The notes beneath the pieces are model-generated. The model made no database searches. It was not told the DNA's origin and saw only the letters and a list, made by a program, of their open reading frames with translations. This document shows positions 8,683-16,288 of a stretch of 43,235 nucleotides of DNA, piece after piece (the stretch's first letter is position 1; every line of letters starts with the position of its first letter). The position numbers and the translations under genes are program-made. Location: contig JALQCR010000052.1 of the NCBI GenBank assembly GCA_023336205.1, forward strand, positions 1-43,235, given 5' to 3'. The stretch is from Pseudanabaena sp. Salubria-1 (GTDB lineage: Bacteria > Cyanobacteriota > Cyanobacteriia > Pseudanabaenales > Pseudanabaenaceae).

Positions 8683-9564
8683 ATGAACTCCCCGATGGAC
8701 AAATTTCTAGATGAGAATATGGGCGATCGCGCAACCTATGAACTGATGGCAAAAGCGATCGCCTTTATTCGTCAACACCATCGACAACAGCCAGACCTCG
8801 CCGCGATCGCGCAACAGGTACATCTGAGCGAATATCACTTTCAGCGCTTGTTTACCAAATGGGCAGGCATTAGCCCTAAGCGATTTTTGCAATATCTGAC
8901 GGTGGAATATGCTAAGTCCAAAATTGCGGAAACAAAGAACTTACTGGAATTGACTGGAGATGTCGGTTTATCCAGTGCAGGGCGATTGCATGACCTATTT
9001 GTGAACATCGAAGCAATGTCACCGCAAGAGTTTAAGACTGGTGGTGCGGGTTTACAGATTTGGTATGGCATCCATGAAACCATGTTTGGTGATTGCGTGA
9101 TTGCCACAACAGAACGAGGTATTTGTAATTTGTACTTTCTCGATGGAATGGATGATCAAGCTGCCGCCTTAATGTTGCGAGATGAATGGTCAAAGGCGGA
9201 AATTATTGGCGATCGCGAAATTACGCAACCAATTTGCGATCGCCTATTTAGCCATCTTCCCAATCTGAATAACGCGAAGCAACCACCCCTCACGCTCTAT
9301 GTCAAAGGTACTAACTTCCAAATTCAAGTCTGGCGAGCTTTGTTGCGAATTCCTTTTGGTGGGATTACCACTTATCAGGGCTTAGGGCGATCGCTTGGTC
9401 GTCCCAATGCTGCAAGAGCGATCGGTAACGCTGTTGGCAGCAATCCCATTAGTCTCATCATTCCCTGTCATCGTGTAATTAGAGAATCAGGGGAGTTAGG
9501 CGGCTATCGTTGGGGATTAGAGCGCAAGACCGCAATACTAGGCTGGGAAGCTAGTCATAACTAA
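8683..9564 (+). CDS. ada: Ada-like protein: AraC HTH + O6-methylguanine-DNA methyltransferase
   Basis: Repairs O6-alkylguanine by transferring the alkyl group to its own cysteine, and may regulate transcription through its AraC-type domain. From ATG 8683 (293 aa): residues ~10-110 form an AraC-type HTH (LAAIAQQVHLSEYHFQRLF, then SPKRFLQYL); ~185-290 form the methyltransferase domain with active-site PCHRVI (C262) and the preceding VGSNPISLIIPC. The N-terminal zinc/phosphotriester domain of E. coli Ada is absent. ATGs at 8695 and 8719 are alternative starts. An ISKra4 element ends at 8670, so the native promoter has been displaced. The 3' end overlaps the convergent oxidoreductase gene by 4 bp. 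Confidence 0.88.
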   Translation: MNSPMDKFLDENMGDRATYELMAKAIAFIRQHHRQQPDLAAIAQQVHLSEYHFQRLFTKWAGISPKRFLQYLTVEYAKSKIAETKNLLELTGDVGLSSAGRLHDLFVNIEAMSPQEFKTGGAGLQIWYGIHETMFGDCVIATTERGICNLYFLDGMDDQAAALMLRDEWSKAEIIGDREITQPICDRLFSHLPNLNNAKQPPLTLYVKGTNFQIQVWRALLRIPFGGITTYQGLGRSLGRPNAARAIGNAVGSNPISLIIPCHRVIRESGELGGYRWGLERKTAILGWEASHN

Positions 9565-10199
9565 CGCTGCAACATTGCCCAGACAAATCCTGCACCTTTG
9601 CCATGAACTCTCGCCATTTTAATCCATAGTAAAGTCATATGTTCTAAATGTAAGCTCATTGCTAGATTGCCTGTATCCACTGATTCCCAACCTAATTCAG
9701 TGCATAGTGAACTTACTTTGTTTTTAGCAGCTTGGTCATTCCCAGCAATCAACATCGCAGGTTTGAGATCGCCATAGTCAATATAGTTGCTATCTTCAAA
9801 GTTCTCAAAGCCATAAATGGTAAAGGCTTTGACCACATGAGCATTGGGAACAAATTCCTGAACGGTTTCACTGCCAGAAATTTGACTTTGCAAACCATGC
9901 GATAGATTCGCGCCAACGGGATTAGTGCAGTCCACCAAAATTTTGCCATCCAGTAACGCTTTCACAGGAGCAAGCGCAGTCTCGATCGCACCAAAAGGAG
10001 TCGCCAGAAAAACAACTTCCGCTTCTTGGACAGCTTCCATTGGTGATTTGATGATCAGTTCTGCATTACGGTTTGTTGCTTCTTGGACTGACTTAGATTG
10101 TGGATCGCGGGCGGCGATGAATACTTGATGTCCGAGTTTTTGAAGGTGATCGGCTAGAGGTGCGCCGACATTACCAGTACCAATGAATGCAATCTTCAT
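9561..10199 (-). CDS. NADP-binding oxidoreductase (F420:NADPH oxidoreductase-like)
   Basis: 212 residues. N-terminal Rossmann dinucleotide-binding motif IAFIGTGNVGAPLADHL, then AARDPQSKS, where basic residues after the second strand suggest NADP(H); VVFLATPF and ILVDCTNPVG follow. Similar to NpdG-like/YrrD-type small dehydrogenases, whose substrates in F420-lacking bacteria are unknown. Its ATG overlaps the TGA of an upstream DJ-1/PfpI fragment (ATGA), so the two were once an operon. It may now be transcribed from inside the repeat region at ~10300. Confidence 0.8.
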   Translation of the reverse strand: MKIAFIGTGNVGAPLADHLQKLGHQVFIAARDPQSKSVQEATNRNAELIIKSPMEAVQEAEVVFLATPFGAIETALAPVKALLDGKILVDCTNPVGANLSHGLQSQISGSETVQEFVPNAHVVKAFTIYGFENFEDSNYIDYGDLKPAMLIAGNDQAAKNKVSSLCTELGWESVDTGNLAMSLHLEHMTLLWIKMARVHGKGAGFVWAMLQR

Positions 10200-10300
10200 A
10201 GGGTGATTCCTAATGCTTCTAAAACTAATTTTGCAGTCTCTAGACCAGAGTTTTGCTGCTGACCTGTAATTAAATTACCATCACGGAGCGCATAGGTTGA
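10196..10300 (-). pseudogene. 3' fragment of a DJ-1/PfpI-family gene
   Basis: The minus strand encodes YALRDGNLITGQQQNSGLE followed by TAKLVLEALGITL and TGA. The RDGNLITGQ signature belongs to the C-terminus of DJ-1/PfpI class I glutamine-amidotransferase-like proteins. The rest of the gene is missing: homology stops where a dispersed hairpin (10304-10360) begins. The stop overlaps the next gene's ATG by 4 nt. Confidence 0.75.
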
Positions 10301-10303
10301 GAG

Positions 10304-10360
10304 CCCCGACTTCTTTTGTGAATTCGCAAATTGCCTTTGCTTGCTTAGAAGAAGTCGGGG
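10304..10360. repeat. Dispersed hairpin CCCCGACTTCTT...AAGAAGTCGGGG
   Basis: Twelve-bp perfect inverted repeat (10304-10315 with 10349-10360) with a 33-nt AT-rich centre. It sits exactly at the truncation point of the DJ-1 fragment. This type of palindrome is common between cyanobacterial genes. Confidence 0.65.
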
Positions 10361-10543
10361 ATCTGGGCATTTACAGGTTTCGTTTAATGACCTACTTAAA
10401 GTTGTATTTACTATAAATAACCTAAATATCTAGACAAATGGCTTGAATGACCAATGCCTTGTATCTACATAGATGGCTTTATTGTGTTAAAAGCCCATGG
10501 TTTAGTTATAAAGATTTTAAATGTTGCTGAATAAAAAATATGC
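10361..10543. other. Non-coding upstream region of pncB with small palindrome
   Basis: AT-rich and gene-free. The only structure seen is the perfect palindrome TATTTA-CTA-TAAATA (10405-10419), about 185 bp before the pncB start. It could be an operator, for instance for the NrtR-like regulator encoded downstream, but nothing proves this. Confidence 0.25.
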
Positions 10544-10571
10544 TTGCAATTTTGGTGAAAAGCACTATAAT
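10544..10571 (+). promoter_or_regulatory. Candidate sigma70-type promoter of pncB
   Basis: TTGCAA (10544-10549), a 16-bp spacer and TATAAT (10566-10571), placed 32 bp before the pncB ATG. The match to the consensus is good; it is a prediction from sequence only. Confidence 0.5.
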
Positions 10572-10603
10572 AAAAATACACCAGCCTCTACCCCACCAAA
10601 GAC

Positions 10604-11950
10604 ATGAGCGCTATAACCGTTAATCCTGCCGTGAGCCTGAAGTCCGATACGCTGAACATCGCCACCGATGAATATGGACTGCTCACTGACCTATATCAAC
10701 TGACGATGGGTGCTTGTTATGTCCGAGAAGGATGCGATCGCAAACGAGCCAGTTTTGAGCTATTTGTGCGTCGATTGCCAGAGGGATTTGGCTATCTGAT
10801 CGCAATGGGACTCGCACAAGCAGTGGAGTATCTGCAAAATCTGCATTTCACTTCAGAGCAAATTGAAGCTTTACAAGCTACAGGTATCTTTGCCAACGCC
10901 GATCGCCGTTTTTGGGAATTATTAAGAAATTTTCGGTTTGAAGGCGATCTCTGGGCAGTACCAGAAGGAACTGCCATGTTTGCAAATGAGCCTTTTTTGA
11001 GGATTGAAGCGCCACTCTGGCAAGCGCAACTGGTAGAAACCTATTTGTTAAATACAATTAACTATCAAACCCTGATTGCGACTAGAGCCGCGAGAATGCG
11101 TGACGCAGCAGGCGATCGCATTACCCTTTTAGAATTTGGCACAAGAAGAGCCTTCAGTCCTCAAGCTTCACTCTGGGCAGCAAGAGCAGCTCTCGCCGCA
11201 GGAATGAATGCTACGTCTAATGTATTAGCTGCGCTAAAGCTTGACAGAAAGCCAAGCGGCACGATGGCTCATGCTTTGGTGATGGCTTTGAATGCAACCG
11301 AAGGAAGCGAAGCTCAAGCTTTTAGTGCTTTCCATCAAGTTTTCCCTCATAGTCCGCTATTAATCGATACCTTCGATACGATCGCTGCTGCTCGAAATCT
11401 GGCGGAAAAAGTAAAATCTGGCGAAATGCAATTAAAAGGAGTTCGCATTGATTCAGGCGATATTGCCGCAGTTTCTAAAGAAGTGCGATCGCTACTTCCT
11501 GATGCTGCTATATTTGCCAGTGGCGATATTGACGAAGCCGAGATTCTCCGTCTCAAAGCGTTAGGAGCACCCATCGATGGCTATGGCATCGGTACAAAAT
11601 TGGTAACAGGTGCGCCCGTAAATGGAGTTTATAAGCTAGTGGAAATTGATAATATTCCTGTTTCTAAAAAATCAAGCGGGAAGCAATCGATCGCAGGTCG
11701 CAAACAAATCTGGCGCAGTTTCGAGAATGGGATGATCACAGGCGATCGCCTCACTCATATTTCTGATATTCCTCAATCCAACGAGCAACCTTTACTAGAA
11801 CTAATTATGCACAATGGAGAGCTATTGAAGTCTTTGGATGATTTGGATGCGATCGCAAAACGCACTCGTAATTCTGTCCAGTCTTTACCTCAAGCAGTTC
11901 GCAATATTACTGAACCAGAGACGATTGCTGTTTTAGTTGATATGACATAG
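10604..11950 (+). CDS. pncB: Nicotinate phosphoribosyltransferase
   Basis: Converts nicotinate and PRPP to nicotinate mononucleotide, the first step of Preiss-Handler NAD salvage. 448 residues, usual family length. Visible features: LLTDLYQLTMGACY near the N-terminus, the FELFVRRLPEGFGYLIAMGL segment, EFGTRRAFSP, the GTMAHALVMAL block with the active-site His region, GVRIDSGDIAAVSK and IDGYGIGTKLVTG of the phosphoribosyl-binding barrel. nadD and an NrtR-type regulator follow on the same strand at 13905, now separated by mazEF genes and an IS, so one salvage cluster is likely. A candidate promoter lies at 10544. Confidence 0.93.
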   Translation: MSAITVNPAVSLKSDTLNIATDEYGLLTDLYQLTMGACYVREGCDRKRASFELFVRRLPEGFGYLIAMGLAQAVEYLQNLHFTSEQIEALQATGIFANADRRFWELLRNFRFEGDLWAVPEGTAMFANEPFLRIEAPLWQAQLVETYLLNTINYQTLIATRAARMRDAAGDRITLLEFGTRRAFSPQASLWAARAALAAGMNATSNVLAALKLDRKPSGTMAHALVMALNATEGSEAQAFSAFHQVFPHSPLLIDTFDTIAAARNLAEKVKSGEMQLKGVRIDSGDIAAVSKEVRSLLPDAAIFASGDIDEAEILRLKALGAPIDGYGIGTKLVTGAPVNGVYKLVEIDNIPVSKKSSGKQSIAGRKQIWRSFENGMITGDRLTHISDIPQSNEQPLLELIMHNGELLKSLDDLDAIAKRTRNSVQSLPQAVRNITEPETIAVLVDMT

Positions 11951-11957
11951 AGACGAA

Positions 11958-12287
11958 TTACTCGGCAAACATCTCAGCTAAGATATTAAGAACTTCTCTT
12001 TGCTCATCTTGGCTAATTTGACCAATCTTTTTAACTAATCGAGATTTATCCACAGTACGGATTTGATCGAGAACTATTTGACCATCTTTATTCTGGAATT
12101 GGCACATAACACGAGTGGGATATTCTCTTCCCTTGGTTGTCATCGGCGCAATAATTACTGTGGAAATATTCCGATTCATCTCGTCTGGTGAAACAATTAC
12201 ACAGGGTCTCGTCTTTTGAATTTCGTTACCAATTGTGGGATCGAGATTAACAAGAAAAACATCAAATCGCTTAGCTACCATTCCCAT
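11958..12287 (-). CDS. mazF: MazF/PemK-type mRNA interferase toxin
   Basis: 109 residues, full length for MazF. Conserved features: FDVFLVNLDPTIGNEIQKTRP with the catalytic Arg, CVIVSPDEMN, and APMTTKGREYP with the catalytic Thr; it ends VLNILAEMF. Expected to cut mRNA at a short site. It starts at ATG 12287 or 12281; the remaining tail of mazE overlaps this start (stop TAG at 12275-12277), a layout typical of translational coupling. The rest of mazE now lies on the other side of an IS, so coupling and the antitoxin tail are lost. The toxin itself looks intact. Confidence 0.9.
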   Translation of the reverse strand: MGMVAKRFDVFLVNLDPTIGNEIQKTRPCVIVSPDEMNRNISTVIIAPMTTKGREYPTRVMCQFQNKDGQIVLDQIRTVDKSRLVKKIGQISQDEQREVLNILAEMFAE

Positions 12288-12316
12288 TCAGCCTGATCCC
12301 AATCGGTTGGATTAAC
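12275..12316 (-). pseudogene. mazE: Stranded 3' end of mazE
   Basis: Codons reading V-N-P-T-D-W-D-Q-A-E-W-E-W then TAG. They continue the mazE frame exactly when the IS at 12321-13578 and one TTCA copy are removed. Acidic/tryptophan-rich tails of this type are the toxin-binding end of MazE-type antitoxins. Confidence 0.88.
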
Positions 12317-12320
12317 TTCA

Positions 12321-13578
12321 CTGAGATCTTGCACCATTCAAGAAAAGGGGTTGCAGAAAGAGCAGAAATGTGAAAAAAAGGGCGTAGTAGTAAATTAAAT
12401 AACGAGCATGGAAAGCATCGTTAAGCACGCCCAAGGGCTAGTGTATAGTCTTCTGTGTTTGATGCCAAGTGTGTATCAAACAGCAAGTCTCAATGCAATA
12501 CTAGGACTATTTCTCGAAGCACAAAGGCATCCTTATCCAGAACATACACAGATAAAATCAGCGAGTGCACTCAGCCGATTTCTCAATCACTATAACTGGT
12601 CAACGAGAGCAGTAATTCGGTCAACACGGCAGGCTATTTTGGGACAAATCGCCAAGCATCGCCCATCGAAACAAGTGCCATTAAAGATACTGATAGACTT
12701 GACTACCCTAGAAAAAAGCGGCAAGTTTTTACATTTGAGCAATCCCACCCAAAACGAACCAGACCCATGGGTGAGAATACTAAACGGAAAGCGAGGACTA
12801 CATCTGGTTGTACTGTATCTGGTCTATGGAGAGTGGCGCGTACCATGGAGTTTTAGAGTATGGCGCGGCAAAGGATACCCCAGTCCCTCTGACTTAGCTT
12901 GTAAGTTATTGGGGACAGTACCCAAGCAACTAACCCAAGGCAAGACTGTGATTGTCCTTGCTGATACTGAGTTTAGTACGGTGAAGTTTTTCAATACTGT
13001 CCGCGCCAAGACTTGGCGCATCGTTGTCGGTGTACGCAACAATCGTAAACTTCAAGATGGCCGTACAGTCAAACAACTTTATCGTCATGGCAAACGTGGA
13101 CAACAAATTTTGCTAGAAGGGCTAACTCAGCCTTTGACGATCTCTTGGTTTTGGCTCAAAAGAGCTGATAGTAAACGGGAGTTACGCTTTGTTGTCTCTT
13201 CTCATCCTTATTCTGGTGCTTATCTGGTGATGTTAGGTCGTAAGCGTTGGGCGATTGAGGGATTCTTCAAAACCATCAAACATCGCTTTGGTTTGCATTG
13301 TTTTGGGCAATCTACAAAACTTGGTGTTTATCGTTGGCTTATCCTCTCTCTGCTTGCTTATCTTTTGGCCCATTGGATTGATCAATGGTCGAGTCCTCCT
13401 GTCTTGGACTGGAAAGCTACCTGTGATTTGACACTTTCCGTTTTATTTCCTTCTGTCCTTTGGTTGAAACTTCTTAGGTATCTCCAAATTAGTGCCGATA
13501 TTGCTGCTCGTCATGGGTTTGAAATTATTCTCAAACCCATTCCTACTTAACTCTTTCAGGAATGGTGCAAGATCTCAG
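12321..13578 (+). mobile_element. IS4/IS701-like element, copy 2 of 3 (1258 bp, TSD TTCA)
   Basis: Same 19-bp ends and length as the copies at 2384 and 40673. The direct repeat TTCA lies at 12317-12320 and 13579-13582. Inserted in the 3' part of mazE, opposite to its direction. Confidence 0.95.
12408..13550 (+). CDS. IS4/IS701-like DDE transposase, copy 2
   Basis: 380 residues, identical in sequence to the transposases at 2412-3554 and 40760-41902, including the LADTEFS and RWAIEGFFKTIK blocks. Complete identity and intact ends point to very recent transposition. Confidence 0.9.
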   Translation: MESIVKHAQGLVYSLLCLMPSVYQTASLNAILGLFLEAQRHPYPEHTQIKSASALSRFLNHYNWSTRAVIRSTRQAILGQIAKHRPSKQVPLKILIDLTTLEKSGKFLHLSNPTQNEPDPWVRILNGKRGLHLVVLYLVYGEWRVPWSFRVWRGKGYPSPSDLACKLLGTVPKQLTQGKTVIVLADTEFSTVKFFNTVRAKTWRIVVGVRNNRKLQDGRTVKQLYRHGKRGQQILLEGLTQPLTISWFWLKRADSKRELRFVVSSHPYSGAYLVMLGRKRWAIEGFFKTIKHRFGLHCFGQSTKLGVYRWLILSLLAYLLAHWIDQWSSPPVLDWKATCDLTLSVLFPSVLWLKLLRYLQISADIAARHGFEIILKPIPT

Positions 13579-13797
13579 TTCATCTAAAAGTACATCATCT
13601 TGTTGTGCTGCCATCGCTGCAAAAGCCTGATCCCAACCAGTCCGCAATTGTAGTAGAGGTCGAATAGTTAGACGATTTCCCTCAATTCCTATCTCAACTT
13701 CAGTTTGAATACCACTCTGTTCTAACAAGGTTTTTGGGATACGGATGCCCTGCGAGTTACCAATTTTAATGATGCGAGTTCTAATAGCTGTACTCAT
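13543..13797 (-). pseudogene. mazE: mazE antitoxin, C-terminus replaced by IS sequence
   Basis: AbrB/SpoVT-type swapped-hairpin DNA-binding antitoxin. The start is ATG 13797 because the family pattern TRIIKIGNSQGIRIPKTLL begins right after it; an upstream TTG at 13869 adds non-conserved residues. Native residues 1-73 end LLDE at 13579. The last 11 codons (LRSCTIPERVK) come from the IS end. The native tail of 13 codons remains at 12275-12316, so the intact protein was 86 residues. DNA binding should be retained but the toxin-neutralising tail is lost. Confidence 0.88.
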
Positions 13798-13904
13798 ATT
13801 TTTGATGGATTTTAAGCCAAAAGTAATTACATTATAATTACAATATCGCAAATCGTCAATCAAGCACAATAGTCGCCCATCGCTAAAAACTATAAACTAA
13901 ATCA

Positions 13905-14492
13905 ATGAACATCGCTCTCTTTGGAACTAGCGCCGATCCGCCTAGCATCGGACATCAACAGATCTTGCAATGGTTGGATAATCATTACGATCGCACAGTT
14001 GTTTGGGTGTCAGATAACCCATTCAAAACGCATCAAGCAAGCCTACGCGATCGCATCGCTATGATGGAGCTAACTATTGCCGCCATCCAACCACCAGCCC
14101 AAACGATTGGCTTGCATCCTGAAATCAGCAATCCACGCACGATTAATACCGTCGAGCAAGCCAAACAAATCTGGCAAGATACAAACTTCACCCTCGTTAT
14201 CGGTGGTGACCTTGTGCCGCAGTTGCCAACTTGGTATCGCGCTCAAGATCTACTCAATCAAGTAAATTTACTAGTTGTCCCCCGTCAAGGCGTGACCATT
14301 TTAGAAGACGATATCGATCGCCTTGTGAATATGGGTACTGAAGTTGCGATCGCGCCTGACTCCACCTCGATACCTAACGTTTCTTCGTCAGACTATCGCA
14401 ACAATGGCAACAGTTCAGTCATAATACCCACAGTCGCAGCATATATCCAACGAGAGTCGCTTTACGCATGGCAGACAAGTCCCGCACAATAG
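13905..14492 (+). CDS. nadD: Nicotinate-nucleotide adenylyltransferase
   Basis: Adenylates nicotinate mononucleotide to deamido-NAD, the step after PncB. 195 residues, normal NadD length. Nucleotidyltransferase signature GTSADPPSIGH at residues ~7-17 (family GxFDPxHxGH), the LVIGGDLVPQLPTWYR segment, and the C-terminal PNVSSSDYR motif (family SSxxIR). Overlaps the next gene by 25 nt, so the two are translationally linked. Together with pncB and the NrtR-like regulator it forms an NAD salvage cluster. Confidence 0.9.
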   Translation: MNIALFGTSADPPSIGHQQILQWLDNHYDRTVVWVSDNPFKTHQASLRDRIAMMELTIAAIQPPAQTIGLHPEISNPRTINTVEQAKQIWQDTNFTLVIGGDLVPQLPTWYRAQDLLNQVNLLVVPRQGVTILEDDIDRLVNMGTEVAIAPDSTSIPNVSSSDYRNNGNSSVIIPTVAAYIQRESLYAWQTSPAQ

Positions 14493-15211
14493 CCCATATC
14501 CCAAACCAGAAGCCCCTAGCAGACTTCAAGGTCGGTGTCGATAACGTGATTTTTTCCGTAGATACCGAGCAAAATCGTCTATTGGTACTACTTGTGATGC
14601 GTCAACATGAGCCATATCGCGATCGCTGGTGTTTACCAGGAACTCTCGTCCGTCAAGGTGAATCCCTCGAAGAATCGGCTTATCGCATCCTCTCGGAAAA
14701 AATCCGCGCCAAAAATCTTTATCTCGAACAACTCTTCACCTTCGGCGATATCGGACGCGATCCTCGCGAGGCTCCTGACAGTTTTGCTGTGCGCTATCTA
14801 TCTGTTAGTTATTTTGCCTTAGTTCCTTTCTCTCAAGCCGAACTCATTGCCGATGGAGTAAGCGGCATTGCATGGTATCCCGTTAAGCAAGTTCCGCAAC
14901 TCGCCTTCGATCACAATCGTATTCTCGAATATGGACATCGCCGCCTCCGCAACAAACTCGAATATAGCCCAGTTGCCTTTGATGTTCTACCTGAAGCTTT
15001 TACTCTTAGCGATCTCTATCAACTTTACACAACTGTTCTCGGTGAGAATTTCTCTGACTATTCCAATTTCCGTACCCGATTATTAAAGTTAGGCTTTTTA
15101 AGTGATACTGGTATCAAAACATCACGGGGGGCAGGTCGTCCCGCTAGTCTCTACCGCTTTGACGCGGAAGCTTTCGCTCCATTTAAGAATAAACCGATGG
15201 TGTTTATTTAA
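14468..15211 (+). CDS. nrtR: NrtR-like Nudix-domain transcriptional regulator of NAD metabolism
   Basis: 247 residues: N-terminal Nudix fold (~20-155) and a C-terminal winged helix (~165-240) with the NrtR-type pattern VLPEAFTLSDLYQLYTTVLG, FRTRLLKLGFL and GRPASLYRF. The Nudix box is degenerate: after GTLVRQGESLEES the catalytic REXXEE is RILSEK, lacking key glutamates. Known NrtR proteins are repressors that sense ADP-ribose or related NAD metabolites through an often inactive Nudix domain. Context (nadD overlap, pncB upstream) supports this. A catalytically active ADP-ribose pyrophosphatase is less likely. Confidence 0.88.
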   Translation: MADKSRTIAHIPNQKPLADFKVGVDNVIFSVDTEQNRLLVLLVMRQHEPYRDRWCLPGTLVRQGESLEESAYRILSEKIRAKNLYLEQLFTFGDIGRDPREAPDSFAVRYLSVSYFALVPFSQAELIADGVSGIAWYPVKQVPQLAFDHNRILEYGHRRLRNKLEYSPVAFDVLPEAFTLSDLYQLYTTVLGENFSDYSNFRTRLLKLGFLSDTGIKTSRGAGRPASLYRFDAEAFAPFKNKPMVFI

Positions 15212-15400
15212 TTAACTGATGTCAATTGGAACGCAGATGAAGAATCTCTTGCTGCTAGCGTGACAGGGCAACCACGGGGGGATTGCCCCTACCCCAAAAT
15301 TTAAAGGTTTATCGTAGGGGCTGTGCCCCCGTGCCAGCCCCCAACCTATGCTATTACAGGAATTCCTTCCACGTAAGGTCAGTAATTAAATGATGTTACG
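15212..15400. repeat. Gene-free region with GC-rich dispersed repeat
   Basis: No gene. Contains complementary GC-rich stretches (GGGCAACCACGGGGGG and GGGGCTGTGCCCCCG). Bases 15315-15376 recur in inverted orientation at 37494-37556: both have GGGCTGGC-CGGGGGC-CAGCCCC and, further on, GGAATTCCTG and TTACGTGGA. A dispersed cyanobacterial repeat of unknown origin. Confidence 0.6.
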
Positions 15401-15459
15401 ATAAAACCCAAAAGATAAGTTGCGGCGCGAAGCACCGCAACTTATCTTTTGGGTTTTAT
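15401..15459. terminator. AAAACCC-type hairpin (25-bp perfect stem)
   Basis: Perfect 25-bp stem (15401-15425 with 15435-15459) and 9-nt loop. The outer arms ATAAAACCCAAAAG match those of the 6370-6428 hairpin, while the inner stem sequence is different. Lies 190 bp after nrtR and 80 bp before the membrane protein gene; could act as terminator or be a mobile palindrome. Confidence 0.7.
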
Positions 15460-15539
15460 TCTGTCCTAAGTAAAACTTTCATTGCTATACAATAAAGCTC
15501 TCGAAGCTATATACTGCGAGGGTCGAACTTCAGAGTGCT

Positions 15540-16160
15540 ATGAGACAGCAAAATAATTCTAGACAGAATACAAACCCCGCTAGGCAACTTAAGCAAACTA
15601 AAGTACCTAGAGGGATTTCGTTTCTCTATTACAGCCTTGCCCTCACTATTTTAAGTGTAATTATTCTCATTATTACGCCCTTTGCTGGAAGTCTAGCGTT
15701 TCTTTTTATCGGAGTGGTTGGTACTATAATTGCATCTGTGGTCGCACAGATTATGGCTATTGTGGGCAAATTATTTTGCTTAACAGCACCAGAGAGAATG
15801 ACGGGAAAAGAAACTATTTATATATCTGTCATGTTTGATTTAATTTCAATAATTATTGCTTATTTCCAGGGCATCGGAGCATTTTCCCCAAATGGTGCAG
15901 GGCTACAAACGATTATTTCAGCGATCGCTTATGTCTCTTTTTTAATATTTCTTAAACAGGTTGCAGAATTCATCCATAAAAATAACCTTGCAAAAGATGC
16001 AGAAGGGGTTTTGCTCATTGGCATAGGACTGGTTGTATCGTTGGGATTAGCTACGATTTTCCCCATCATAGCTTTATTGTCTTTACTTCTTTTTCTGATA
16101 TGGGTGATTCGCTATTACAAGCTATTAATGAACTTAAGCGAAGCGATGCAAAGCCTCTAG
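15540..16160 (+). CDS. Hypothetical integral membrane protein
   Basis: 206 residues, not recognised as a named family. Polar, basic N-terminus (QNNSRQNTNPARQLKQTK), then about six hydrophobic segments: SLALTILSVIILIITPF, LAFLFIGVVGTIIASVVA, the IYISVMFDLISIIIAYF region, the TIISAIAYVSFLIFL region, VLLIGIGLVVSLGLATIF and IIALLSLLLFLIWVI. The C-terminus ends YYKLLMNLSEAMQSL. It stands alone, preceded by a hairpin at 15401. Confidence 0.7.
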   Translation: MRQQNNSRQNTNPARQLKQTKVPRGISFLYYSLALTILSVIILIITPFAGSLAFLFIGVVGTIIASVVAQIMAIVGKLFCLTAPERMTGKETIYISVMFDLISIIIAYFQGIGAFSPNGAGLQTIISAIAYVSFLIFLKQVAEFIHKNNLAKDAEGVLLIGIGLVVSLGLATIFPIIALLSLLLFLIWVIRYYKLLMNLSEAMQSL

Positions 16161-16288
16161 ACTTCTCTTTTTAGCGATCGCTTGCTTGTCCCTGTCTTGC
16201 GTGTTTAAGTCATTGGATTCTCAAATTAAATCAATCTATATTTGATAGCTATTTTTGAGAAGGAGTATTTAGACATAATGAATCTTTT

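Noticed and set aside
7145..8730. Removing ISKra4 opens a short frame (KYQIIAKLGVNPRIAEHELP...) across the insertion site ending at TGA near 8715
   Set aside because: It is only ~27 codons after a stop, has no start codon and overlaps the ada start. It might be a gene remnant, but there is too little to support it.
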